This document shows, one piece after another, positions 13,540 to 24,429 of a stretch of DNA of 64,000 bases. The notes under the pieces are model-generated. The model saw only the letters and a list, made by a program, of their open reading frames with translations. It did not search any database and had not been told where the DNA came from. Location: NCBI RefSeq assembly GCF_002078875.1, contig NC_034410.1, forward strand, positions 81,685,367-81,749,366. The letters run 5' to 3'. The stretch comes from Numida meleagris. Its lineage: Eukaryota > Chordata > Aves > Galliformes > Numididae. Position 1 is the first letter of the stretch, and every line of letters starts with the position of its first letter. The position numbers were made by a program, and so were the translations under genes.

Positions 13540-15463
13540 GTAACATAACATGCCCTGTTTTATACATCTTACAGCTTGTGCAAACTTCAAAGCTGAGAGG
13601 AGGGGGGAATGTAACCTAGGTGAAATTTGGTTATCTATTTTATTTTAAAAGAAAAACATCTGGTTGCTGGAAGTATTACACACATTTGTGTATGTGACCT
13701 GATACAAGTACATGGCTGCTCAGCTCATACAATTGCATTTCATACTAATGCTGGGGCATGCTCCAAGGCAAAACAGCACATTTACTAGCCTCTTTAGAGG
13801 CAGTTCTGCTTGCAATTAAAAGTAGAAGTTCATGTAATATGCAAAAGTATTCAACTAATGAAAAAAGTTCCTCTGAGCTCAGTACCACTTGGTCTGCAGC
13901 TGAATATCCAGCAAGTCCTTGTTTACAAGTTTACAGTGGACCAGATCCTGTAGAGTTTGCAGAAATGGAGTAATGAATGACTCCACATTCACCATCTAGG
14001 CATGAAATAATCACTGGAATAGTCATGTGCAAGAGTAGGATATCCAGTTTCTTAATAATTAGCCTTAGTTTTTAGACTTTGGGAAGTATTGACAGTGGGG
14101 AGGCTTAGGCAGAAATCAATATAATGTCAGTGTGAATTCATCTTATAGTGTTATGAAATGAAATGACTTTATCTAAGTCCAGCAAAGAATTTGGTAGATT
14201 GCATTCTCCATTTTCTTCTTCCATTATTCACCCCTGTCAGTAAAGTAACTTTATCAGAGCCACTTCCTACATAGACCAGACTGCTGGAAGACTCAGGCCT
14301 CAGGGCTGCAGGGAGCTGCTGTTGCACGGTTGCTCTTGTTTCACCCAGCTTCTCACTCTTCTCTCCCAGCTGCTGTTGCGCAGCAGTGTTTCCCTTCCTT
14401 AAATCTGCTCTCCCAGATCGCACCCAGTGTTGCTCATCACCAAGCTCTGGCAGCAGTGAGTCCCTTTAGGAGCAGCTGGAGCTGAGTCTGATGTCACATG
14501 GGGCAGTGCCAGGCTCTGCTCATATCTGCTGCCCCTCTACAGTGAAAACCTTGCCACATAAGTCCAATGCAGTTACATCCATGTATTGCTCCTCTACTGT
14601 CTCCAGCTGATGAACTTACAACTTATGTCAGATTTTACTGTCAAATGTCATTGTAGCCATGCTATTCTCAGCATTGTTCTTTCCTGAAATATGCATATGT
14701 TCCTCTGGATTTACAGTGCTTCTGAACTGGCAGGAAATGGTGAATTTTCCACTGAATGGCATATGTGAAAGTAATTATGCTAGCCTAAAAATTGGAAGCT
14801 CAGCGGAGATGTGTGGTCTGTGTTTTTTTCTTTTAATCCATTGTGGTAGGAGTTCACAGAAACAGGTTTGTTTTGTTAGTGTTTGCTTTTTTTTTTCTTT
14901 TGTTTACTTTTCAGGGAGATCTGTAAAAATTGAGATCTTTAAGAAGAATGCCATTACACAGGCATCAGCTGATCTCTTTCTTGGCTGAGAATATATTATA
15001 ATTTTCTAAAGCAGTAGGCTGTCTTTCACTCAGTCATTTCTAGTGGCATGTCTGAACATCAGGAAATGTTTAATCGGTCAGTGCATAGTTTTTTTTCGGT
15101 TGATTTCAACATAGACAAGAATTTACCTATGTATTTTAGAAGGAAATAGAGAGAGCTAGGTGTCTAGCACTGCTTGGATTCCTTGTAAATTAAGTCCTAA
15201 AAAAACAAACAAAAAACCCCAAATCTAACATAAAAAAATATGTTATTTCAAGTCCTACAATGTTTCATACAAAATGTTAGTGTAGAATTACATCGCCAGA
15301 GCTGCTACAGTGCACTAATGGATAGGTAGCAACTTAGAGGGATATCTGGAGAAATGATGACTCTAATAGGAATCAATCTTGTTGAGATCAGTAAATTTTT
15401 AAAGCCTAGGTGTGAAGCACTATAGGAAACACATCAGAAACCTTGCCTCTCTTTGCTCCTCAG
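13540..15463 (+). other. FHOD3: Intron of about 1.9 kb, phase 0
   Basis: No transposon or exon recognised. Around 14260-14480 there is a CAGCTGC/GCTGTTG-rich patch that opens a minus-strand frame of low-complexity wording, but nothing supports a gene. Confidence 0.75.
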
Positions 15464-15702
15464 ATGACCCTGAGGCACGAGGATGGAGATGAGACCGCTG
15501 ACCCCCCTCCCAGTGGGCGCAAGGACAGAAGAAGGGCCAGTCTGGGTGGCAGTGAGCGAAGGGGCCTGGAGCGCCGGCGGAGCCGCAGGCACTCAGTACA
15601 GAACGTCAAAAGCACTTTATCAGCACCTGCCAGTCCATGCAGTCAGTCGAACCCCAGCTTCATGCTAGGTCATGGACAGCGCGTGGAAGATCTCAGTGAG
15701 AG
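15464..15702 (+). CDS. FHOD3: FHOD3 exon (about human exon 10), Arg/Ser-rich linker
   Basis: 239-base exon after acceptor CTCCTCAG (AG at 15462-15463), with donor GTAGGT at 15703. It reads MTLRHEDGDETADPPPSG, then a basic Arg-rich stretch with GRKDRRRASLGG and ERRRSRRHSVQN, then STLSAPASPCSQSNPSF, and ends with two bases (ag) of a split codon. It marks the change from folded FH3 to disordered linker. RRAS and RRHS match the basophilic-kinase consensus R-R-x-S (PKA or ROCK-like), which is inference only. The internal ATG at its first codon is not a translation start. It joins in phase to the exons at 17031, 29343, 31651 or 34362. The join to 34362 matches the usual short isoform. Confidence 0.96.
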
Positions 15703-17030
15703 GTAGGTGCCTGAGCTAAGGGTTGGGCCTTCCTTTTTCTCTATTACTTTCCACTATGTTTATTGCACTTTATTAATCTGCTAGACTTCCAGCATTTGTT
15801 TTCCTTTTTTTTTTTCTCACGTCTTTCCAATGAATTAAAAAAAAAGAACATCTGAAGTTTAAAAAAAGCCACACAGATTTGTAGGTGACTTGATTTACCT
15901 ACAAACTCTTCGGTATGTAGGTTAAGATGGTTCTTTGACACCATCTACCCTAAGTAAATGGACCCAAAGTACATAAGGTATTCTTCAATACTGTGAACTA
16001 ACCAAGGTTAATGTCATCCATTGACAGATTTGATATTCAATATAGGAACATAATGGGAGATTGTACAAGAATATAGTCACATTAATGCAGTTACTTGCTC
16101 TGTTTATGTCAACGTTTAATTGATTTTTTCCCATTGCAAAAGGCATTCCAGCATAAATGGTTTCTTTTTCTGTACTAGTGAATGTATCTGATCTTTTATA
16201 ATTAACAAAAGAGAGACAGTAACGACTAGTTGAGCAGCAATCTGCAACACTGAAGTCAGTCAGGGCTAGTCATTGCCTGTACCACTATAGCTGACTTGGA
16301 CTATGCATGCTTAGAACAAATGGGAGCTGCAGATCCCCAGCAGGTCTGAATACCACGCAAGAGGGCTGGAATTAATTTTGCCTCAGTAAGATGTCTGATC
16401 AGCTTGCCTCCTTTGATGTCTGTGGAGTGTAGCAAGTGCTTGTAGGACTTCAGTTATCTAATGTATTCTACATGTCTGAAATTTCAGCTAAGAGAAATCA
16501 TGCTTTGAAACTGGCTGTTTCTCTCTTTTAACTATAAGGGGAATCTGGCTGAGTAGTTCACATGAAGATACATTTCTGCAGGTAACTAAAGGTGGACACA
16601 TCTGTCTTCCAGTGGCTCAGGACACAATTTGCAAAAGCAAAGCGTGCTCAATGATGAGCATTTCCTGTGTTGATAACATCATTTGGGAAGTTCTTTGGGG
16701 TCCCTGTTGATTAGCACTGGGTGAAAACTTAGAGCCTTAAAACCCCGTGTTTCCTATAATGCTGCCTATCTTACAAAGTAAACTGAGTTTAAACTGGAGT
16801 TTAATGGTTGCTGTCAATATGAAAATATGAGACTCCAAATAATTTAAATAGTAGTTGAATATTGTGTACCGCAAAATGGCTTTCTTTTTTTCTTTTCCTT
16901 TTTCTTTTTTTCTTTTGTATTTGTGTTTTTTCTGTTTTTTGTTGGTGGTTTGTTTTTGTTGGGTTTTTTTTTTTTCCATTTGGCAACATATTCATGTTTT
17001 CCCATCCCATCCTATTGGCTGGGTGTTTAG
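15703..17030 (+). other. FHOD3: Intron of about 1.3 kb, phase 2
   Basis: The main feature is a T-rich tract at about 16878-16979 just before the acceptor of the 87-base exon. No transposon or RNA gene recognised. Confidence 0.8.
16878..16979 (+). promoter_or_regulatory. FHOD3: Long T-rich (U-rich) intronic tract upstream of a cassette exon
   Basis: About 100 bases of almost pure T with scattered C, G and TTGT/TGTT units. It ends about 50 bases before the acceptor at 17030. The last bases before the AG (TATTGGCTGGGTGTTTAG) are a poor pyrimidine tract. U-rich and UGUU-type tracts are known targets of PTB, TIA1 and CELF proteins. A role in regulating the 87-base exon is inferred. Confidence 0.5.
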
Positions 17031-17117
17031 CGAGCTGGAGGCCAAGAGCCCCATGGTCTTACAGACCGATGACAAGGATGACAGTGCGTCTGAGGCTGAG
17101 CTTAAAGCATCTTCAGT
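17031..17117 (+). CDS. FHOD3: FHOD3 alternative exon, 87 bases (about human exon 11)
   Basis: Cassette-type exon. The acceptor AG is at 17029-17030, after GGGTGTTT. The strong donor GTGAGT starts at 17118. One base completes the split serine, followed by ELEAKSPMVLQTDDKDD and SASEAELKAS, with two bases (gt) left over. It is acidic and unstructured in character. Its length is a multiple of three and both ends are phase 2, so inclusion or skipping keeps the frame. Human FHOD3 has heart-enriched alternative exons numbered 11 and 12. By order this would be exon 11, which is an inference. The correct splice sites, open frame and matched phase support a real exon. A TGCATG element lies 46 bases downstream. 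Confidence 0.9.
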
Positions 17118-17162
17118 GTGAGTACAGCTGGGGGCTTCAGCTGCTCTGCGTGGAAAGCCTTG

Positions 17163-17168
17163 TGCATG
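17163..17168 (+). promoter_or_regulatory. FHOD3: RBFOX-type TGCATG motif downstream of the 87-base exon
   Basis: An exact TGCATG starts 46 bases past the end of the exon at 17117. RBFOX proteins binding UGCAUG downstream of a cassette exon usually promote inclusion in muscle, heart and brain (established). Use here is inferred. Confidence 0.55.
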
Positions 17169-18711
17169 ATCTTGGGCTCCGTTTCATGACTTACCGATGT
17201 GACTGGGAATCTGCTTCAGACAATGCAGAGCAGATGCAACTGATTTGCTAAACTGGTGAATTTGGATTAAAAATGAGGAACTGCTTTAACTCTACAAAAA
17301 TTGTTGATTCTCTTGCTGTAATTAAACAAGTCACGCAAGACAGCAGCTTCTACTAATACATTTTTCAGTGTTTGCTTACTAGTTTTATTTTACAGTCTTC
17401 CATAATTCCTAATGAATTTATGCTTGAGCTGATGTTTAGTAGCAAACTAGTAGATTACTTGGTAGATTAGTTTCATAAGTTCTTTGAAATACTTTTTCAC
17501 CAATATAGTATAATTTCGTTATCTTCCTTTTCTGAAAAAATAGCCATTTCTATTCCACATCCTCCTTGAAGTTGATAATAAAGTATAATTTAAGTTTAAA
17601 TCCAATAAATCTTCATTTAAACATTTACAGATATGTACTCATTTAATCATTCATTTCAAGTTTAATTTCATGTTGAAGTTGTTCTATCAAATAATATATT
17701 TTCCCTATTGGTCTTTACAGACCACAGAATACGTTTTTGTGCCCAGAGATGCAAGTCCTGTGCCCAGTGAAATTTTCTAAGTTGCTATGACAAGAAGCTA
17801 GTCAGCTGTCCATGTTGACTCCTCTGTATGTACTACTGGGTTTCTGGTAAATAAACTTTTCAGAAAAACTCTTTCTGTCATTCACATTTTTCATCTTTTT
17901 ACCTAGCCAAATCCATAATTGTGGTAGGAAGAGTAAAACCAGCCTTCATTCTTTACTGTATCTCACTGAATCTCTCAACTTTCATTGAAATAGTGTAGGC
18001 AGATGAAGCAATCTACATCTGATAACTAAACTGGAACAAAAAAGAAACAGAAAAAAAATTAAATGACTTGTTCAAATTTTTTACACATTTCTGAAGTTTG
18101 AATTAACCCTAAGTTGGAAGACATTTTTATCTCTGTGGTGTTCTTATTAAAAGTTAAGTTTTCAAATTTGACCGCCTGGTCCAAGAAGCAATATTTTTAT
18201 CAATTTAAAGGATTTTAATAGAGCATCTTATGTTTAGGCCTTACTACAACTTACAATGAAATTTTAAAATTGTAAGCTAAACTACGGTGCCTTGTGCTTC
18301 TTTCGAAAGAAATATTCTTGTGCCCCTTGTGCTTCCATCACTGGTGTTATAGAGAGAAATGTGTAAAAATAGATAAAAATTATTTATTGCCTTCAAAAAC
18401 TGAAAATATGATTTGTTCATGCAGGAAAGATCTGTCTTTTGCTATTGACTTTCTTTTGGTTCATAACTGTAGCCTCTCTCAAGGAAGGAAAAAAGTTTGC
18501 AATAAGTTTTTGCAGTGCTGTATTTACAGAAATAGATTCTTCAAAAGGGGGTTCAGTCTCTCTACACATCCACTACATTTTCTTTACTGGTAGGAAACTG
18601 CTAAAAAGATTGCAAAGTTTGTGAAAATGTTATTGTGTAGCTCCTGCTGGTGTCTAAACTTTGTGTGTGGTTGCAGATTTCGATGTCTGTTTTTACTGTG
18701 GATTAACACCA

Positions 18712-18786
18712 TCAAGTTCAGTGGGGGCTGAAACTCAATGATCTTTGAGGTCCTTTTCAACCCAGGCCATTCTATGATTCTATGAA
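18712..18786 (+). mobile_element. CR1 LINE, 3'-end fragment
   Basis: AACTCAATGATCTTTGAGGT followed by the CAACCCAGGCC piece and two copies of ATTCTATG is the CR1 3' end in + orientation. The insertion is short and 5'-truncated, as is normal for CR1. The 5' limit is approximate. Confidence 0.85.
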
Positions 18787-19317
18787 TTACTTCTGATGGA
18801 CTTAATTAGAGATTAAAATTGTACTTCTACACTGTTTTAGACAATATTGTTGGTTATTTTTGGACTTCACTACCACAATCAGTAGAAGGTTCAAGATCCT
18901 CCTCAGATTCTCCTTCCCACAGCGTTCATGTTTCGTTTCTTTCTAACTGTGTTGGCTGGTTTGGCAGTTACTTTGCTTTTGTTTACCACATCAAACAGGT
19001 TGTTCACAGTCATCTGCTTTTTGTCAACCGATAAGTTTTCCAAAAAGAGAAAAATCTATGGTGCCGGTAAAACAAAAAGGACAATATTCGCCAAATTCTG
19101 TTCTGTCTTACAATGCTCGATACCCAGAAAAGCTGTCTGAAGTTAATGGAGTTGCTCTGATTTACGCCAGGCTAATTGAGAGCAGACTTTGGGTTTTGAG
19201 ATGGGAAAAGTTGACCGTAAATGCTAAGGGCAAGCAAAACAAAAACTTGCAGGCCTTTTTCATCCATTTGGAAACCTTCTACAAAAGTAAATGTATTGCT
19301 TTTTTTGCTTGTGGCTC

Positions 19318-19341
19318 AAATAAATAAATAAATAAATAAAA
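19318..19341. repeat. (AAAT)n microsatellite
   Basis: Six AAAT units. A second, shorter run lies at about 19410-19423. Confidence 0.9.
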
Positions 19342-22300
19342 GCCCAAGTCTGCTTTGTGTTAAAATAATTTTCTTGGAGAGTGAAACTCAGCCTAATGTG
19401 TCTGTTACAAAATAAATAAATAAGTAGATAACAACAACTTAAATAAGAAAGGCTGATAGTTGTTTTAGTGATATGTAGCTGTTGCAGCATACTTTAAATG
19501 ATATGCTCCACCAGTACGTTTACTTTGCTCAAAACTCCTTTCTTTTACTGTGATGACGTAGAGCACCAAAAAGCCTGGGGGAACATCCATACCCTTAACA
19601 CCTGGCACTGTAAGTGCTTTGCTGAGGGCACCTCTTAAGGTTTTCTGTCCCAGTTCAAATTCAGTTCTCTCAGTCTATGGTCTAGCATTCTGTTTCTTAA
19701 GTGGTAGAGCTTTAAACAAAAATTTTAATGGTTCTTTTGTGTGAGTGTGTTTTGTTTTTAAAGTAAAGCTAGCTTTTTCCAACCACGCAGTACATGTGTG
19801 AGGAGTGCCTTGGAACTTAGACTAGATTGCTGTTTTTATTGTATGCAAAGACTTCTGGGTAGAAGTCTTAAAATGCAAATTCCCCTCTTTCAATCTCACT
19901 GTCTGGCTTCAAGGGAGTAGAGGGCAGATAGTTTGGAACTTCTCAGTGCTGTCTTTGTGGAACAGGTGCTTTACAAGAGCCCTATATATACAAACCAGAA
20001 ACAATTCTTTCTCCCAGTTTTTTGAATGAGCCTGCTTCTCATTTTGCTGACATTTCCCTTTGGTCAGTACTGCACAGAGACCATCTCTGTCTCTCTCCCT
20101 TGACATCCCATGTGAGCTGAGTCAGACAGACTTAACAAACGTACTCAGGGAAGCTTCAGTGAGATTTACTGTGACAGCTCTTATCAGCATGTGAGTGAGT
20201 GGCTCTCAAAGTTGTGTGGAATTAGTTATATTCAAAGACTCTGTGGTTTATAAAGTTGCAAATAGCTAGGATTAGATATTTACCTCATTTTGCTACACTC
20301 TCTGCTTTCTTGTTTCTTTTTTTTTTCACACAGCTCTGATTCATTTTACATCATCAGAAGCTGCAAAAAAATTAACAAAATTGCTCAATATATACATATA
20401 TAATATATATATTTCTCTGAAGATAACCAATCCTTTGGTAGGAGTTTCATGTTGGTATTGCTATGTTTAGAACCTAGCATGCAGAATATCTGACTGCCAC
20501 TTAACTCATCAGAGTGGAGCTTGCACCCTGATAGGGCAACAGAAACTACTTTTCACAACCTGCCTTTTTTTTTAGACCACAGGGCTAAAAAGGTGTAAGG
20601 AAGAGCAAATGTGTAGGTCCACCTGAGATGTTTAATTTGAAAAAATTTGGCCTTCAAAAGACCAGGTTCGCTGGTAGCCATGTTAGGGTCTTGCCTGGAA
20701 GGCTGTGATGACTCCTCCTCTGAGCAAAGAGTAGCGCAGGGAATTCCAAAGTTTCCTGCATGGTTGGACACGGCACTGTTGCACAGTGCACACTGAGCTC
20801 AAGCTCAAGGCTTTCACACCCTTTGCATTCCCACAGAAAATTGGAAAATTGTTGTCTAAACAAGTTAAAACTGTGCTGAGAAGTCATAAGGATCTGTTTG
20901 TCAGAAAATGCATGCTTCTGATGTTTGAGGATTGCTAAGAATCAGAAAAAAGATCTTGACATTATTTTGGTTTTACCAGAAAACAATGAACATAGCTGAG
21001 CTAAAACATTTTTTCTGCTCAACTTTGGATTCCTGTAGAGGTTTTAACCACCTACTCAGATCTTTGTTTGACTATTATGCTCCATTAACTGATTATTTAA
21101 TTTGCTTGATATAAAGCCAGGCCTGCAGGGGTAGTTTGTCCAAAATACAGCTGAGACTTCTTATTTGTTTTTTAAGTGATTTTCTGTCTTCAGACGTCCT
21201 AAACCATAGCTAATTTCTGATTTTCTGTAGCATGTACCATGGCGGAATTCTAGTCTTTGTCATGATGTTTCAAGTTCTGGTGACTCCACTACACCATGTG
21301 AAATGCTTGATTATGTAAATAAATGTGGCTCTGAGTAGAAGTTCTGAGCATAGTGGTTGCTAGGTTTTCTGTGTGTGTGTTTTTTTTTAAGGATATGTAA
21401 ATACTGCATTTCTTACAGTTGTTGTCCATCAGAAATACAGATACATATGAAACAGTAAAGTAGGAAGACTCCATGTTACCCTTTAGTGGAGGACTTGGGT
21501 TCTGATACAGATATTAAAGGCCCAGAAGAGAAAATAAATAATTTATTTTTATTGATTAAATAGAAGGAAACAAGTGTATGTTTTCTTAGACATTTTTCTT
21601 TAATTCCTGTTTTTTGATATTTGAACAACTGAGGCACAAATCTAGACAAAGAAGACATCTCCAGGATGAAAATGCAGTCATGTGTATGGATATGCTAAGC
21701 ATCCATTTAATACATATGCGTGTGTAATCTGAGCTTCCTAGCATTATCGGTGGCTTTGAAATGGAATGACATATCATTAGTTATGGTAGAGGGGTTAACT
21801 TTTTCACATTTTTAATTAGTACAAGGTGAAATGGAAATGGTTTGTAGAGCAATGGTTTTGGATAGAAGATTTATGCATCAAATTGAAAAGATTGGTAAGG
21901 CAGAATCCACTCACAGCATCTGACCTTTATCAGCCTTTGACAGCAACAGCATACAAAAAACTATTCTGTCAAGGCAATGCTCATTTTGGGTTTGAGAAAG
22001 GGAGGCCACAACTTCTCTCACTCAGGTATGGTTATGTGCAGAATCCAGTTGGCAGTGCTGGATTTTGTTGTAGATGCAATGGTAGATTTTCCCAGTTTGA
22101 ATTTAAACAGTAATGAAAAAACCCTGAGACTTAAGTGAGGTTATGGCTGCGTGACTAGTGCAAGCACAGCACAGCTTAGCCTTTTTTTCACTGCATATTT
22201 AGCTTCAAGAAACTGCCTGAGGAAATGTAATGGTGAATCAGGATTTGAATCTGTATCTCTGGAGGTCCGTGGTAGTGTCTGACTGACTGGCATATGTGTT

Positions 22301-24407
22301 TCAGAGAGTTTACCTCCCCAGCGTGTTCCCAGTATTTGTAAACATGACTCACTGATGCCAGGGAAGTATTTTACACATATGATGTGATGGGAATAAAAAA
22401 AGACAACGATTTGGCTGGATTCCATTTCCAGAACTCTTCCTTTGAAGTAAGGGGCAGTAACAGTGACCTTAAGGTGTCAACCAATATGCAGTTCCAAGCT
22501 CTGAAAACACTATTTCTTTTCTCTTCCTGTATATGTTTCAGTATTTATTGCTCCCAAAGCCTCTCTTCATCAGGATTCTGTTTCTTTACCTCTGCTGCTC
22601 ATACTGATATAAAAACAGCAGTGCTGTTCAGTGATCGGAGAGCTGTGACTCTTGAAGTCTTTGCATAGCCTTGTCAGTATCTTAAGCAAGACTTGTCTTG
22701 CTCTGCTTTGATATGTCCTATGTAAACAAACTGCAGCAATGAATAAAGTGTGAACGCATTACCTACATATTTAGGTGTGAAAAGTTCTTACTGAGCATAT
22801 TTTGGGAATAAGAAAATAACAGTAATCTAAAGATAACGAGCAGCATAATATGAAGGCATGGAGAGCATATGTACTTTACACTGCTTGTGATTTCCTCGAC
22901 TTTTTTTCTGATAAGTTCTTTATTTAGGGCATAAATGCTAGGATAAGTTCCCGTTTAACCATTGTAATTATGCATTTGAGTTTACTTCCTATGCAAAATG
23001 CCAAATTTGTTGGCTTTTCAAGTAACTTGTTTTCCATACCATTTCATGTGTTTTCATCTTCACATAGTTGCACAAATTCCAGTGATCTGTCACGTGGAAG
23101 AGTGGAATGGGAGCTGAGGGCTTAATAGGTGATTTCTTTTGGTTTTTTATCCTTTTGGAGGATAAAAGTACTTGTTTCTTCCAAAACAAGAAATTACAAA
23201 TTTCAATTACCATCGCTTTCAGCTTTCATGAAAGACCAGTTGACTGTGTTCTGGCAGCTAGCATAGAAGAAAGGAAGAAGCAGCAGAAGTGTACCAAAGC
23301 ATTTGTTTGTTTTACAAAGACTTAAGAATTTAGCTATGAATTGTGCTGTCTAACCAGTGAAAGTGGAATTTCACTGATAAATTGAAGATAATGGCAAGCA
23401 ATTTCAAAAGAAAATAAAATGACATCCAGTGTAACTTATAAAGATCTCTCTTTGATGAAACATTTTTCATTTTCTGTTCAGTCACCTGTAAGGAGCTCAG
23501 AGAAGCAGTTTTCCAAGTTCTGTGCGAGAGGTAATAGGGATCAGAGGTTTGAAGTGGGAGGGACTTGAAAGAAAAACTGTACTGTTGAGTTCAACTGTAG
23601 AATTCTTCTTTTAGAATAGTATTGTAGAATGGCTAGTGGTCACTTTTCCTTAGCTAAATGTGGCCTCTATTCCTAGTAAGTAGCTGTTTCTCTAAAAAGC
23701 AGTGAAAGTTTAAATGGAAGTAATTTAAAGAAGCTAAATGGAAAAGGACTTGACTTAATTACAAAGAGAAGGAGAGAGAGAAAATTCCTAATTAGCAATT
23801 AACTGCACATAGGGTGATTTTCAGGGAGTGTGGGAATAATGGCCAATAGCTCTACAGTTCCCCAGTCCTTTATTTTCTGGGTCACTTCTTAACTTAAAGG
23901 CCCTTTTCTTCACTGAAGTCCAGTGTTCCCTTCTTGGGAATTTCAGTATAATTCTGTGGGTGGTCTAAAAAGGCTCAGAAGTACACTTACGTCCTTGTCT
24001 AATGACCTGAAAATTTTTGGAGGAAATATTTAGTAAGATTTAGTAAAGGTTAAATGAGCCTTACATGAACTGGAATCATACACCATAGTAAGATTTTTTT
24101 TCTTTTAATGTGCTGTTATCTCATTTTTTATGTTATATATGCATTGTACGTGCAGACCAAAAAGTTTGTAGTCTAAATATGGCAAGACCATCTTTTTTCA
24201 TTTTGTTCTGCATTCAAATGTTAGTGGTCAAATTCATCCACACTGAATTAAAATGATACAAAGCATATCTTTTAATTTAAAAGTTTCCATTGATATCAAG
24301 CAGAGTAGAATATGTTTTCGTGTTCATGCTTCTTTTCTGGCTTTGTTTCTTTTCCTTCAGCACAGTCTTATCCTTTGTTTTTTTCTATTAGATATGTCTT
24401 TGTTTTT

Positions 24408-24429
24408 AAAAAATAAAATAAAATAAAAA
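24408..24429. repeat. (AAAAT)n-type microsatellite
   Basis: A-rich run with T every five bases. Ordinary intronic simple repeat. Confidence 0.8.

Noticed and set aside
14169..14423. Minus-strand 84-codon frame rich in Gln and Ala
   Set aside because: It arises from a CAGCTGC/GCTGTTG low-complexity patch and has no sign of a gene.
15464..15466. ATG at the first codon of the 239-base exon as a translation start
   Set aside because: It directly follows a CAG acceptor and continues the frame of the upstream FH3 exons, so it is an internal methionine codon.
19136..19200. Phrase near CTGATTTACGCCAG resembling an ancient amniote interspersed repeat
   Set aside because: I recall similar wording in reptile and bird repeats but cannot name the family. 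A repeat search is needed.
21826..22113. 95-codon open frame in the 12-kb intron
   Set aside because: No known motif and no codon pattern like the FHOD3 exons. Treated as chance.
22200..22295. Possible MIR-like or tRNA-like SINE (phrase near AATCAGGATTTGAATCTG)
   Set aside because: It resembles the MIR 3' part, but the match is short and the rest does not follow the consensus. Too weak to annotate.
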